Assembly (NCBI RefSeq): GCF_020531905.1
Contig: NZ_JAJAWG010000009.1
Location: forward strand, 1-64,000
Length of the DNA: 64,000 nt
Direction of reading: 5' to 3'
Origin: Deefgea salmonis
Lineage (GTDB): Bacteria > Pseudomonadota > Gammaproteobacteria > Burkholderiales > Chitinibacteraceae
The notes beneath the pieces were generated by a model. That model was not told the origin of the DNA, did not search any database, and was given only the letters and a program-made list of their open reading frames with translations. Shown one piece after another: positions 9,069-16,944 of this stretch. The number at the start of each line of letters is the position of its first letter. Positions within the stretch are counted from its first letter, which is position 1. The position numbers were made by a program, and so were the translations under genes.

Positions 9069-10271
9069 ATGTCGTCCTCGATTTTTGCCGCCGTTGAAAT
9101 GGCGCCACGCGATCCGATTTTGGGTCTAAATGAATCTTTTAACGCCGATACCCGTGACTTTAAAGTCAACCTAGGGGTCGGCGTTTATTTTAATGACGAA
9201 GGCAAAATTCCTTTATTGGCGGCAGTAAAAGCGGCAGAGAAAGCGCGCCTTGAAACGCAACCACCACGCGGCTATCAGGCGATTGAAGGCAATCCAGCCT
9301 ACAACGCTGGCGTGCAAAATTTGTTGTTTGGCTTGGACAGCGAATTAACCGCTGCAGGCCGTGTTGTCACGGCACAAGCGCTCGGCGGCACCGGCGCACT
9401 GCGCATTGGTGGTGATTTCTTATATCGCCTCAATCCTAATGCCACCGTGTACATCAGTAATCCAAGCTGGGAAAACCACCGCGCCATTTTTGAAGCGGCC
9501 GGCTTTAAAGTGGCTGACTATCCTTACTATGATGCGGCAACGCGTGGCGTTGATTTTGTTGCAATGAAAGCCAATCTACTCACCTTGCAACCGGGCTCAG
9601 TCATTATCTTGCATGCTTGCTGCCACAACCCAACGGGCGCGGACTTGTCAGATGCGCAATGGGCAGAAGTGGTTGAGGTGTGTCGTGAACGCGGCTTAGT
9701 GCCCTTCTTGGATATGGCTTACCAAGGTTTTGCTGAAGGCATTGCTGAAGATTCAGTCGCAGTTAATGCATTTGCCGCATCGGGTCTGCAATTTTTGATT
9801 TCGAGCTCGTTCTCAAAAAGCTTCTCTTTGTATGGTGAACGTGTTGGCGCGCTGTCGGTTATCACCGCCAGCAAAGAAGAATCTAGCCGCGTGCTCTCGC
9901 AACTCAAACGCGTGATTCGCACCAACTATTCAAATCCACCGATCCACGGCGGTGCAGTGGTTGCTGCGGTATTGGCCAGTCCAGAGTTGCGGGCAATGTG
10001 GGAAGAAGAACTTGGCGGCATGCGCGTGCGTATTCGCAGCATGCGCTCAGGCTTGGTTGAAAAGCTCGCCGCTCGTGGTGTGGCGCAAGATTTTAGCTTT
10101 GTTACAGCGCAGCGCGGTATGTTTTCATATACCGGTTTAACGGCCGATCAAGTTGAAAAGCTCCAAACTGAATACGGTATCTATGCCGTATCGACGGGCC
10201 GGATCTGCTTGGCCGCATTGAATAATAAAAATATCGACTATGTTGCAGATGCAATTGCCAAAGTGCTCTAA
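9069..10271 (+). CDS. Aromatic/aspartate aminotransferase, PLP-dependent
   Basis: A 400-residue class I aminotransferase of the AspC/TyrB branch, cytoplasmic. FNADTRDFKVNLGVGVY at the N-terminus, HACCHNPTG in the cofactor domain, and SSSFSKSFSLYGERVG carrying the PLP-binding lysine are typical. It should interconvert aspartate or aromatic amino acids and their keto acids with glutamate/2-oxoglutarate. Aspartate versus tyrosine preference cannot be read from the sequence. The ATG at 9069 is preceded by GGAG with six bases between; the in-frame ATG at 9057 overlaps that site and is not used. Single gene ended by a strong terminator. Confidence 0.93.
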   Translation: MSSSIFAAVEMAPRDPILGLNESFNADTRDFKVNLGVGVYFNDEGKIPLLAAVKAAEKARLETQPPRGYQAIEGNPAYNAGVQNLLFGLDSELTAAGRVVTAQALGGTGALRIGGDFLYRLNPNATVYISNPSWENHRAIFEAAGFKVADYPYYDAATRGVDFVAMKANLLTLQPGSVIILHACCHNPTGADLSDAQWAEVVEVCRERGLVPFLDMAYQGFAEGIAEDSVAVNAFAASGLQFLISSSFSKSFSLYGERVGALSVITASKEESSRVLSQLKRVIRTNYSNPPIHGGAVVAAVLASPELRAMWEEELGGMRVRIRSMRSGLVEKLAARGVAQDFSFVTAQRGMFSYTGLTADQVEKLQTEYGIYAVSTGRICLAALNNKNIDYVADAIAKVL

Positions 10272-10286
10272 TAACTGCGCTTAGCC

Positions 10287-10320
10287 ATCAAAAAGCCCAC
10301 GCAACTGCGTGGGCTTTTTT
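10287..10320. terminator. Bidirectional terminator
   Basis: AGCCCACGCA and TGCGTGGGCT pair around a two-base loop, with A and T runs on either side. It serves the aminotransferase and the convergent coiled-coil gene. Confidence 0.88.
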
Positions 10321-10334
10321 GCTGCTCTGCTCAA

Positions 10335-10898
10335 TTAATGCGCTGCTGATGGCTGCTCTGCGGCGACTTTCTTACCTTTTTTCAAGCATTCCCGCCAATT
10401 GGCTGCCGTAGCGCCGGCACTTCCTTCGACCAAGCAATCACCTGCCTTGAGGCGTAAATAATTTTCACTTTGCTGATCGACGCTACTTTCAGCATGATTC
10501 GCTTCCGTTTTAACCGCCGTACTACCTTCGCCATTGGGTTTTAATTCCTGTCGACGCGTCGTGCGCTCTTGCTCGGCCAGTTTGTCTTCTAGCTCGGTAA
10601 TATGGTCTTTTTTAGCACGCAGCTCGACTTTGAGCTCGGTAATGTCGTGCTCTAATTCCGTACGTTTTTCCAGAGAACCCGATAGTGCATCTTTTAATTT
10701 TTCAATCTGGGTGAGATAAAAATTCTTTTCGAAGTTTTTTTTCGCCATCCCAAGGGCAATGCCAATCATTAAAAAGATCAGCACTAAAAAAAAACCACTC
10801 AAACCGAAAATAATTAAACGATAGCGCGAGAAAAAGCTGACAGGATGAGGTGGCGCTTCAGTCTCAGGTAAGTCAATGGCATGCTCTTCAGCAGACAT
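10335..10898 (-). CDS. Membrane-anchored coiled-coil protein, unknown function
   Basis: A 187-residue protein with a short acidic N-terminus and one hydrophobic span at about 28-51 (IIFGLSGFFLVLIFLMIGIA). A charged heptad-like coiled coil follows at about 60-115 (Glu/Lys/Leu-rich), then a Ser/Ala-rich linker and a C-terminal segment with two cysteines (AGDCLVEGS and WRECLKKGK). The layout suggests a bitopic inner membrane protein with a periplasmic coiled coil. AAGGA seven bases before the ATG at 10898 decides the start; the longer frame to 10955 runs toward the tRNA terminator. No family is recognised. Confidence 0.75.
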   Translation of the reverse strand: MSAEEHAIDLPETEAPPHPVSFFSRYRLIIFGLSGFFLVLIFLMIGIALGMAKKNFEKNFYLTQIEKLKDALSGSLEKRTELEHDITELKVELRAKKDHITELEDKLAEQERTTRRQELKPNGEGSTAVKTEANHAESSVDQQSENYLRLKAGDCLVEGSAGATAANWRECLKKGKKVAAEQPSAAH

Positions 10899-10978
10899 CT
10901 CTACATCCTTCTTGATATGAGGGGTAATAGAGACAGCATAATCGTGAAAAAGCACAAAGGGGAAGAAAATTAATGCAA

Positions 10979-11012
10979 TAAAAAAGGGCTAGCTTTTCAG
11001 CTAACCCTTTTA
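10979..11012 (-). terminator. Terminator of the tRNA-Asn transcript
   Basis: On the minus strand, AAGGGTTAGCT and AGCTAGCCCTT pair around GAAA, followed by a T run. It lies a few bases beyond the CCA end of the first tRNA-Asn gene. Confidence 0.85.
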
Positions 11013-11015
11013 ATT

Positions 11016-11091
11016 TGGCTCCTCGACCTGGGCTCGAACCAGGGACACACGGATTAACAGTCCGTTGCTCTACCAACTGAGCTATCGAGGA
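11016..11091 (-). tRNA. tRNA-Asn(GTT), copy 1
   Basis: A 76-base gene including encoded CCA. Acceptor TCCTCGA/TCGAGGA, D-arm GCTCAGTTGGTAGAGC, anticodon stem ACGGA/TCCGT around CTGTTAA with anticodon GTT, and T-arm CCTGG TTCGAGC CCAGG. It is identical in the gene body to the copy at 11150-11225 and lies 58 bases downstream of it in the same transcript. Confidence 0.98.
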
Positions 11092-11149
11092 ATTGATCGG
11101 TAAGATCAAAACTTGCAGTGCTATTTACAGGAAATAAACACAGAATTCT

Positions 11150-11225
11150 TGGCTCCTCGACCTGGGCTCGAACCAGGGACACACGGATTAACAGTCCGTT
11201 GCTCTACCAACTGAGCTATCGAGGA
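11150..11225 (-). tRNA. tRNA-Asn(GTT), copy 2
   Basis: A 76-base gene including CCA, with the same cloverleaf and GTT anticodon as its neighbour. It is the promoter-proximal member of a two-tRNA operon. The pair probably raises tRNA-Asn dosage. Confidence 0.98.
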
Positions 11226-11240
11226 ATTGGTATGGGGCGT

Positions 11241-11269
11241 ATAATAGACACTCTCGACTGTTTAGTCAA
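11241..11269 (-). promoter_or_regulatory. Promoter of the tRNA-Asn pair
   Basis: Minus strand TTGACT (11269-11264), 17-base spacer, TATTAT (11246-11241). The bases after the -10 are GC-rich (ACGCCCC), as in stringently controlled stable-RNA promoters. It lies about 15 bases before the first tRNA. Confidence 0.75.
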
Positions 11270-11296
11270 GAACATCCTAATAAAATAATCGATAAA

Positions 11297-12577
11297 ATGA
11301 TGACTAGCACCAAAAATTTCCTCATCGGCAGCACGATTTTGCTTAGCATTGCCGCGTCCTTACCGCTGATTATGCCCTACGGAGTTTTCAAAAACAGTTT
11401 AGAAACAAAGCTCTCCCAAATGAACGGCGGGAAGACGCAAATTGCACAGATCGAATTTAGTTATCAACCTAAGCCAGTCTTTATTTTACGCGATGTGGTG
11501 ATCGAGCGGCCTGAGACCGCCAAAATTGCAGAGATTATTATTCCAGTCACGAGCTACAATATTTTAAATTGGGGTCAGTCGATGCGAAATGTATTGATTC
11601 GCAACGCCGTTTTATCGCGCTCCTTTGCGCTTGATTTGCCAAATCGAATCAAAACGGACCAGCGCAATGGCTTTAAAATCGATCGACTGGCGCTAGAGAA
11701 CGTCTCGATCAAACTGGATCGCCGCACGGTAGGACCCATCGATGGTGAGTTACGCTTTAATGCCAATGGCAATATCGAAGACCTCGTTATTCGTGGCGAT
11801 CAAAACCGCGTAGAAATTCAAGTCCACCCCACAGAACCGGGGCAATTCAAAGTACAATTTAACGCCAGAAACTGGGAGCTGCCTTTAGGTCAACCAGTTA
11901 AATTTGAATTTCTTAAACTCATCGGCACCGCCGATGTCAATGGCTGGCGCATTTCAGATATTCGCGCGGATCTGTATGGCGGCCTTGTCACCGGCTCAGC
12001 ACAACTGAACTGGCAATCGAACTGGCAACTCACCGGACAAATTTTTGCCACGAATATCTCCGTCGAGCCACTAATGAGTTTATATAGTCCGATTACACGC
12101 AGCACCGGTCGCATGAATGCCGATGCCCGCTTTAAATATCAAGGTGCAACGGAACAACAATTGTTTAAACAAGCGCAAATCCAAGGCCGCTTTCTTATTC
12201 AAGATGGTACTTTGCATAACTTTGATTTGATCACGCCACTTAAATCGCAAAACCCAACGATATTACGGCGTGGCGGGCAAACCAGTTTTAGTAGTTTTTC
12301 AGGGGGTATTGCCCTCAACGACAATACTGTTGTGCTACACAACCTAATACTCCAGTCGGGTAAATTTCAGGCCCGTGGCGATTTACGCATTTCACAACAA
12401 AAAATGAGCGGATCGATCAACACTCAACTCGCAGCAGGCGCAATGATGGCCAATAATCAGCTCAGTATTTCCGGCCTATTGGCTGCGCCTGAATTGAATA
12501 GTCGTGGTGCGCTACGCCCCAATCATGAAGAACGAACGCCCATCATCGACACCGAAGCGCTTAAATCCGAAAACTAA
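11297..12577 (+). CDS. AsmA-like outer-membrane-biogenesis family protein
   Basis: A 426-residue protein with an N-terminal signal anchor (about 7-28) and a long beta-rich periplasmic part. The C-terminal third (about 290-405: GRFLIQDGTLHNFDLIT, then FSSFSGGIALNDNTV and GDLRISQQKMSG) resembles the AsmA C-terminal region of large repeating beta-groove proteins that span the periplasm and carry lipids. It is short for AsmA, so only a partial repeating groove would form. ATG-ATG occurs at the start, with no strong Shine-Dalgarno sequence. It lies divergent from the tRNA pair and 64 bases before ygfZ. The fold assignment is by pattern. Confidence 0.72.
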   Translation: MMTSTKNFLIGSTILLSIAASLPLIMPYGVFKNSLETKLSQMNGGKTQIAQIEFSYQPKPVFILRDVVIERPETAKIAEIIIPVTSYNILNWGQSMRNVLIRNAVLSRSFALDLPNRIKTDQRNGFKIDRLALENVSIKLDRRTVGPIDGELRFNANGNIEDLVIRGDQNRVEIQVHPTEPGQFKVQFNARNWELPLGQPVKFEFLKLIGTADVNGWRISDIRADLYGGLVTGSAQLNWQSNWQLTGQIFATNISVEPLMSLYSPITRSTGRMNADARFKYQGATEQQLFKQAQIQGRFLIQDGTLHNFDLITPLKSQNPTILRRGGQTSFSSFSGGIALNDNTVVLHNLILQSGKFQARGDLRISQQKMSGSINTQLAAGAMMANNQLSISGLLAAPELNSRGALRPNHEERTPIIDTEALKSEN

Positions 12578-12641
12578 TCACTCAATATCAATGGACGATA
12601 CGGCCTAGCAAGCCTGCCGCATCGCTAACAAGGAAAAACAC

Positions 12642-13661
12642 ATGACCTGGACCGCATTTTTACAGCAAGCTGGCGCCCAATTCGAGCAGCACCTCGTCAC
12701 CCACTTTACGCAGACCGACACAGAATTGGCCGCTCTAGAACAAAATTGGGTCATCTGCCCACTCAGCCAATACGGTTTAATTCGCTTTAGTGGCGAAGAC
12801 AGCCAAGCGTTTTTACAAGGCCAACTCTCGAGTGATGTGCGAGCGCTAGACGTGAATACCGCGCAATACTCAAGTTACTCAACGCCAAAAGGTCGCATGC
12901 TCGCGAGCTTTTTAGTATCGCGTCAGCAAGATGACTATGTATTGCAAATTGCCGCCGAGCTGCAAGCCAGCATTCAAAAACGCTTAAGCATGTTTATTAT
13001 GCGCAGCAAAACCAAGGCCAGCGATGCCAATGCTGACTGGGTGCAAATCGGTGTAGCAGGTCCTGCAGCCAGCGGACAAATTGCAGCATGCTTTGGCAGT
13101 GTACCGGCCGCAATGGCTGTTCAGCACCACGCCAATGCCAGCGTGATTGGACTGGCGGGCGAGCGCTTTCAAATTATGGCCTCACCCGAAGCGATGGCGA
13201 CTCTCTGGACTGAATTGATCAGTAAGGGCGCACAAGCAGCGGGAACACCCGTTTGGCAGCTCACCGAAATTCGCGCCGGTTGCCCATGGGTCACTGGGGC
13301 CACCCAAGAAGAATTTGTGCCACAAATGGCCAATATGGAATTAATTGGTGGGGTTAACTTTAAAAAAGGCTGCTACCCAGGCCAAGAAATCGTCGCCAGA
13401 ATGCAATATTTAGGCAAAACCAAACGCCGCACCTACCGGATGTATGTCGATAGCCGTGATGTGCTTGCGGGACAAGACGTGTATAGCTCGGATTCGGACG
13501 GCCAAGCCAGCGGCAAGATCATGCTGGCAGCGCCAAGTCCTCAAGGCGGTGCAGAAGTCTTAGTCGTTGCACAAATTGCCAGTTTGCCGCTGGGATTGCA
13601 TTTAATTGACGCCAATGGTCCGCAATTGACGCAATTAAATCTGCCCTATGCACTCAACTGA
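12642..13661 (+). CDS. ygfZ: Folate-binding Fe-S cluster protein YgfZ
   Basis: A 339-residue GcvT-fold protein that works with tetrahydrofolate in repair or assembly of some iron-sulfur enzymes. The family signature KGCYPGQEIVARMQYLGKTK, with its invariant Cys, is intact at about 244-263. AAGGA upstream of the ATG supports the start. It is followed at 60 bases by fabI, probably with its own start signals. The N-terminal part (SQYGLIRFSGEDSQAFLQGQ) is also typical. Confidence 0.93.
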   Translation: MTWTAFLQQAGAQFEQHLVTHFTQTDTELAALEQNWVICPLSQYGLIRFSGEDSQAFLQGQLSSDVRALDVNTAQYSSYSTPKGRMLASFLVSRQQDDYVLQIAAELQASIQKRLSMFIMRSKTKASDANADWVQIGVAGPAASGQIAACFGSVPAAMAVQHHANASVIGLAGERFQIMASPEAMATLWTELISKGAQAAGTPVWQLTEIRAGCPWVTGATQEEFVPQMANMELIGGVNFKKGCYPGQEIVARMQYLGKTKRRTYRMYVDSRDVLAGQDVYSSDSDGQASGKIMLAAPSPQGGAEVLVVAQIASLPLGLHLIDANGPQLTQLNLPYALN

Positions 13662-13721
13662 AGCCAAAACAGTAATTTCATCATATAATCGCGAAATTCG
13701 CACAAGCAAGGATGTCACCCC

Positions 13722-14507
13722 ATGGGGTTTCTCGCTAATAAAAAAATCTTAATTTGCGGTCTGCTTTCAGATCGCTCTATCGCCTACGGTATCGCCCAAG
13801 CCTGTCGCCGTGAAGGCGCTGAGTTGGCTTTCACTTACGTGGGTGAAGACCTAAAAGACCGTGTTGCTCGTTTAGCGGCCGATTTTGACTCAACCATCGT
13901 CTTGCCCTGTGATGTGGGTAGTGATGAGCAAATCGAAGCGCTATTTCCGGCATTGGCTGAATATTGGCCAACGTTTGATGGCCTCGTGCACTCAATTGGT
14001 TTTGCGCCACGCGATGCCTTAAAAGGCGACTATCTAGATGCCGTGACGCGTGAGAACTTTAAAATCGCTCACGATATCAGTTCGTACAGCTTTGCCGCAC
14101 TCGCTAAAGCCGCGCGTCCAATGCTCAATGAAAAAGCCTCATTAGTCACGATGTCGTATCTTGGCGCTGAACGTGCAATCCCCAATTACAATGTAATGGG
14201 ATTAGCCAAAGCCAGCCTCGAAGCCAATGTTCGCTATATGGCGGCGGCATTGGGCACCAGCAAAGAAATCCGTGTCAACGGCGTTTCTGCAGGCCCAATC
14301 AAAACTTTAGCAGCGGCGGGGATTTCCGACTTTGGTAAATTGCTCAGAGGCGCGGCAGAAGCAACGCCGTCAAAACGCAATGTCACCAAAGAAGAAGTGG
14401 GTAATGTCACCGCCTTCTTATTGTCTGACTTATGTTCAGGCATGACCGGTGAAATCTTGCACGTTGATGTGGGCTTTAGTATCGGCGCAGGCGCATTGGC
14501 AGGTTAA
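13722..14507 (+). CDS. fabI: Enoyl-ACP reductase (NADH) FabI
   Basis: A 261-residue short-chain dehydrogenase-type enoyl reductase, the last step of each fatty acid elongation cycle. The FabI features are present: modified nucleotide site [23 protein letters not shown], Tyr146 and the catalytic Y156-x6-K163 pair (YNVMGLAK), and [12 protein letters not shown] in the substrate loop. Length and start are normal. A terminator follows, so it is transcribed alone or with ygfZ. Confidence 0.97.
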   Translation: MGFLANKKILICGLLSDRSIAYGIAQACRREGAELAFTYVGEDLKDRVARLAADFDSTIVLPCDVGSDEQIEALFPALAEYWPTFDGLVHSIGFAPRDALKGDYLDAVTRENFKIAHDISSYSFAALAKAARPMLNEKASLVTMSYLGAERAIPNYNVMGLAKASLEANVRYMAAALGTSKEIRVNGVSAGPIKTLAAAGISDFGKLLRGAAEATPSKRNVTKEEVGNVTAFLLSDLCSGMTGEILHVDVGFSIGAGALAG

Positions 14508-14530
14508 TTCACCCGCAATTTCGCCCAAAA

Positions 14531-14556
14531 CAAAGCCCGCAATCGCGGGCTTTATT
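14531..14556 (+). terminator. fabI terminator
   Basis: AAAGCCCGC and GCGGGCTTT pair around AATC just after fabI, followed by ATTGTT. The downstream T tract is short. Confidence 0.7.
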
Positions 14557-14610
14557 GTTATTGACGACGGCGTAACTCAAGCAAGCCCCCAATTTAAAAG
14601 GTAGTAAGCA

Positions 14611-15390
14611 ATGTGCCAATTACTCGGAATGAACTGCAACACCCCAACCGATATTGTGTTTTCTTTTGAAGGATTTCGCCGCCGTGGCGGACTCACCGCC
14701 GAGCATGCCGATGGCTGGGGGATTGCATTTTTTGAAGAAAAGGGCTGTCGGCTGTTTCTGGACTATCTACCGTCGAGCCATAGCCCCGTCGCTGATTTGG
14801 TACGTAGCTATCCAATCAAAAGCAAAAATGTCATCTCGCATATCCGCAAAGCCACCCAAGGCGTGGTAAATCTTGCCAATACCCACCCTTTTCAGCGTGA
14901 ATTGTGGGGTGAATACTGGATCTTTGCCCATAATGGCAACCTCACCGAGCTACCCAAGCCTGAGCAATCGCGCTTTCAAGCCGTGGGCTACACCGACAGT
15001 GAGCAGGCTTTTTGCTGGTTGCTCGATCAATTGGCACAACAATTTAGCGTTATGCCCAGCCGCGCCGAGCTCCATCAGGCACTCAGCCGCATTGCGGCAC
15101 AATTAGCACAACATGGCTGCTGCAATTTTTTACTCTCCAATGGCGACACGCTATGGGCGCATTGCTCAACGGCGCTGCACTACATCGTGCGCCAAGCCCC
15201 ATTCACCGTCGCGCATTTATCGGATATGGATTTATCGGTCGATTTTTCCAATGAGACTCGGCCCAATGATCGCGTGGCCGTCATTGCCACCCAACCGCTC
15301 ACCGACAATGAAACTTGGACGGCTATGCAGGCCGGTGAGCTATTGATGTTTGTGGATGGTGAGATACAAAAAACAGAGGTATATTCGTAG
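14611..15390 (+). CDS. Class II glutamine amidotransferase, YafJ type
   Basis: A 259-residue N-terminal-nucleophile hydrolase. Cys2 directly after the initiator Met is the expected nucleophile (MCQLLGMNCN), followed by HADGWGIAFFE, the SHIRKATQG segment, NTHPFQRELWG and FAHNGNLTEL, all typical of the stand-alone glutaminase-like YafJ family. The family resembles the glutaminase half of amidotransferases but has no attached synthetase domain; its substrate is not known. Single gene following fabI. Confidence 0.9.
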   Translation: MCQLLGMNCNTPTDIVFSFEGFRRRGGLTAEHADGWGIAFFEEKGCRLFLDYLPSSHSPVADLVRSYPIKSKNVISHIRKATQGVVNLANTHPFQRELWGEYWIFAHNGNLTELPKPEQSRFQAVGYTDSEQAFCWLLDQLAQQFSVMPSRAELHQALSRIAAQLAQHGCCNFLLSNGDTLWAHCSTALHYIVRQAPFTVAHLSDMDLSVDFSNETRPNDRVAVIATQPLTDNETWTAMQAGELLMFVDGEIQKTEVYS

Positions 15391-15707
15391 AGGGATTATT
15401 TTATATATTCTTGCGGAATATACTACCGCACATTAACGTTTGGTTTTCCGCCGCTGCTTACGCACTTTTCGCAGCGAATCAAGGCGTAGTCAGCGATGCA
15501 TAGTCATTCTATGTGCACTTGCTACAACGTACGGTGCGCCGCGAAAAGCGCCCAGCCCGCAGGGTTTGGCGGCGGCCTTTTTAAAGAATGTCAGCCTGAT
15601 GCTGCGTTACCAAACACTCGCGTAGAATGACTACGCTGCGCGCCTCGTGCCTTGCCTCAGGCCAAAATCCGCACAAACGCGGCTGGCAAACCAAACGTCA
15701 ACAGACC
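15391..15707. repeat. Intergenic region with two mirrored palindromic elements
   Basis: No gene is seen in this 317-base gap. It holds two adjacent palindromic units. Unit 1 (about 15449-15577) has outer arms CCGCCGC/GCGGCGG and CTTTTCGC/GCGAAAAG and an inner hairpin CATAG-TCATT-CTATG (15499-15513). Unit 2 (about 15593-15662) has outer arms GCCTGA/TCAGGC and an inner hairpin GCGTAG-AATGA-CTACGC (15620-15636). The inner loops are reverse complements, so the units look like one repeat family in opposite orientations. The few-hundred-base palindrome pattern resembles REP-type elements. Confidence 0.6.
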
Positions 15708-16787
15708 CTAGGCCTCATGCTGATGCAGTCCAAGCAAGGCAAATACCGTATCATCAAAATATTCGCCCTGCTCATCGAGCTGGCGCAATTGAAACGACAG
15801 GCGCTCGAGACTGATTTGGTTGTGTGCAAAGCGGTCTCGCGTCATCTTCATGCTACTTGCGCGTGCGGCGAGTTGACTGCGCCGCGCTTCAATCTCTTTA
15901 CGCTCACGCTGATGCCCACCGACCGATAAATACAGCCATAAAATCAAGCCACCTGCAATCCACCATAATTCAAAAAATAAGCTTGCGATCGCAATCAAGG
16001 TGATCAGTAAATACCAAATTTGATCGGCTTGTTCAAATTGAGGCATCATCACCGATAAGGTCGGCCAGCGTCGCTTCATCATTGCGGCAATCCGTGCATC
16101 ATCCGTGGCATCGCGCTTTTTGCGCGCTAAAGCTCCATCCAAGGCCAAGCTAATATACCAATGGGTAATCACTTTTGAATGCAACCAATGGGCCGCTAAA
16201 TACTGCGCCATTTTTTCGTGCAATTGATCGCGAAATGAACTGCTCGACAAAGGTGGTACGCTGTCGTTATATGGATCTTTAAGTGCATTTTGCACTTGCA
16301 AGGGGTATCCAGCTACATCCATTAATAATCGCCGACGCTCATTCAATACCTCGGGATTAATCATGATATCAGGATGGTCTAGGTGCAAATAATGCTGCAG
16401 CAATTTATCTACATCATCAAACGCCGGATGCGTGCCGGGATGCTCCTTGAGCAAACCCCGCAAACGCGCAACTTCTTGACGAATCAAATCGGCAATTGGC
16501 CCTGCTTCAGGCACCCATGAGCGACGCAACAAACCGTCAATTTTCTCTAATGGCTCATCATAATGCCGATAATAAGCCTGATGGTAACGGCCAATTTCTT
16601 CATCATCACGCAGTTTATTGCCCGTCAGCAAAGGACGAGTTGGTGCCTCGCGCCGTAAATCCAAGCCAATACGATTGACCAAACTATCTAACTCTGGCGC
16701 AACCCCCGCCCGAGCAAAGACCGGATCTAATTCATGTCGCTTATTTCGCCATTCTTCGAGCGCCTGCCAAATACTCCAATCGGCCAT
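15708..16787 (-). CDS. Uncharacterised protein with a central membrane hairpin
   Basis: A 359-residue protein I do not recognise. Residues 1-245 are soluble and helical, rich in Arg/His/Asp (RNKRHELDPVFARAG, HYLHLDHPDIMINPEVL). Two close hydrophobic spans (about 255-290) follow, then a 70-residue charged helical tail. There is no signal peptide, so both ends are probably cytoplasmic with a membrane hairpin between. The gene lies downstream of pap on the same strand with a 157-base gap and may be co-transcribed. No enzymatic motif is visible. Confidence 0.7.
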   Translation of the reverse strand: MADWSIWQALEEWRNKRHELDPVFARAGVAPELDSLVNRIGLDLRREAPTRPLLTGNKLRDDEEIGRYHQAYYRHYDEPLEKIDGLLRRSWVPEAGPIADLIRQEVARLRGLLKEHPGTHPAFDDVDKLLQHYLHLDHPDIMINPEVLNERRRLLMDVAGYPLQVQNALKDPYNDSVPPLSSSSFRDQLHEKMAQYLAAHWLHSKVITHWYISLALDGALARKKRDATDDARIAAMMKRRWPTLSVMMPQFEQADQIWYLLITLIAIASLFFELWWIAGGLILWLYLSVGGHQRERKEIEARRSQLAARASSMKMTRDRFAHNQISLERLSFQLRQLDEQGEYFDDTVFALLGLHQHEA

Positions 16788-16944
16788 TATTTATTTTATT
16801 CCCTCAACCTTGACCACTGCGCTCACGCGCCTCATCTGCCCCCATGGCCTTACCGCACAACGACGACCGTAACTCTGCATGATCTGGGCGCAGCATAACA
16901 TCAATCCAAAGCCTGACTCTGCAGCAAAATCCTGTGCGCACGAC

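Noticed and set aside
15627-15929. 100-codon frame after the amidotransferase
   Set aside because: Lies over the palindromic repeat and the opposite strand of the 15708-16787 gene.
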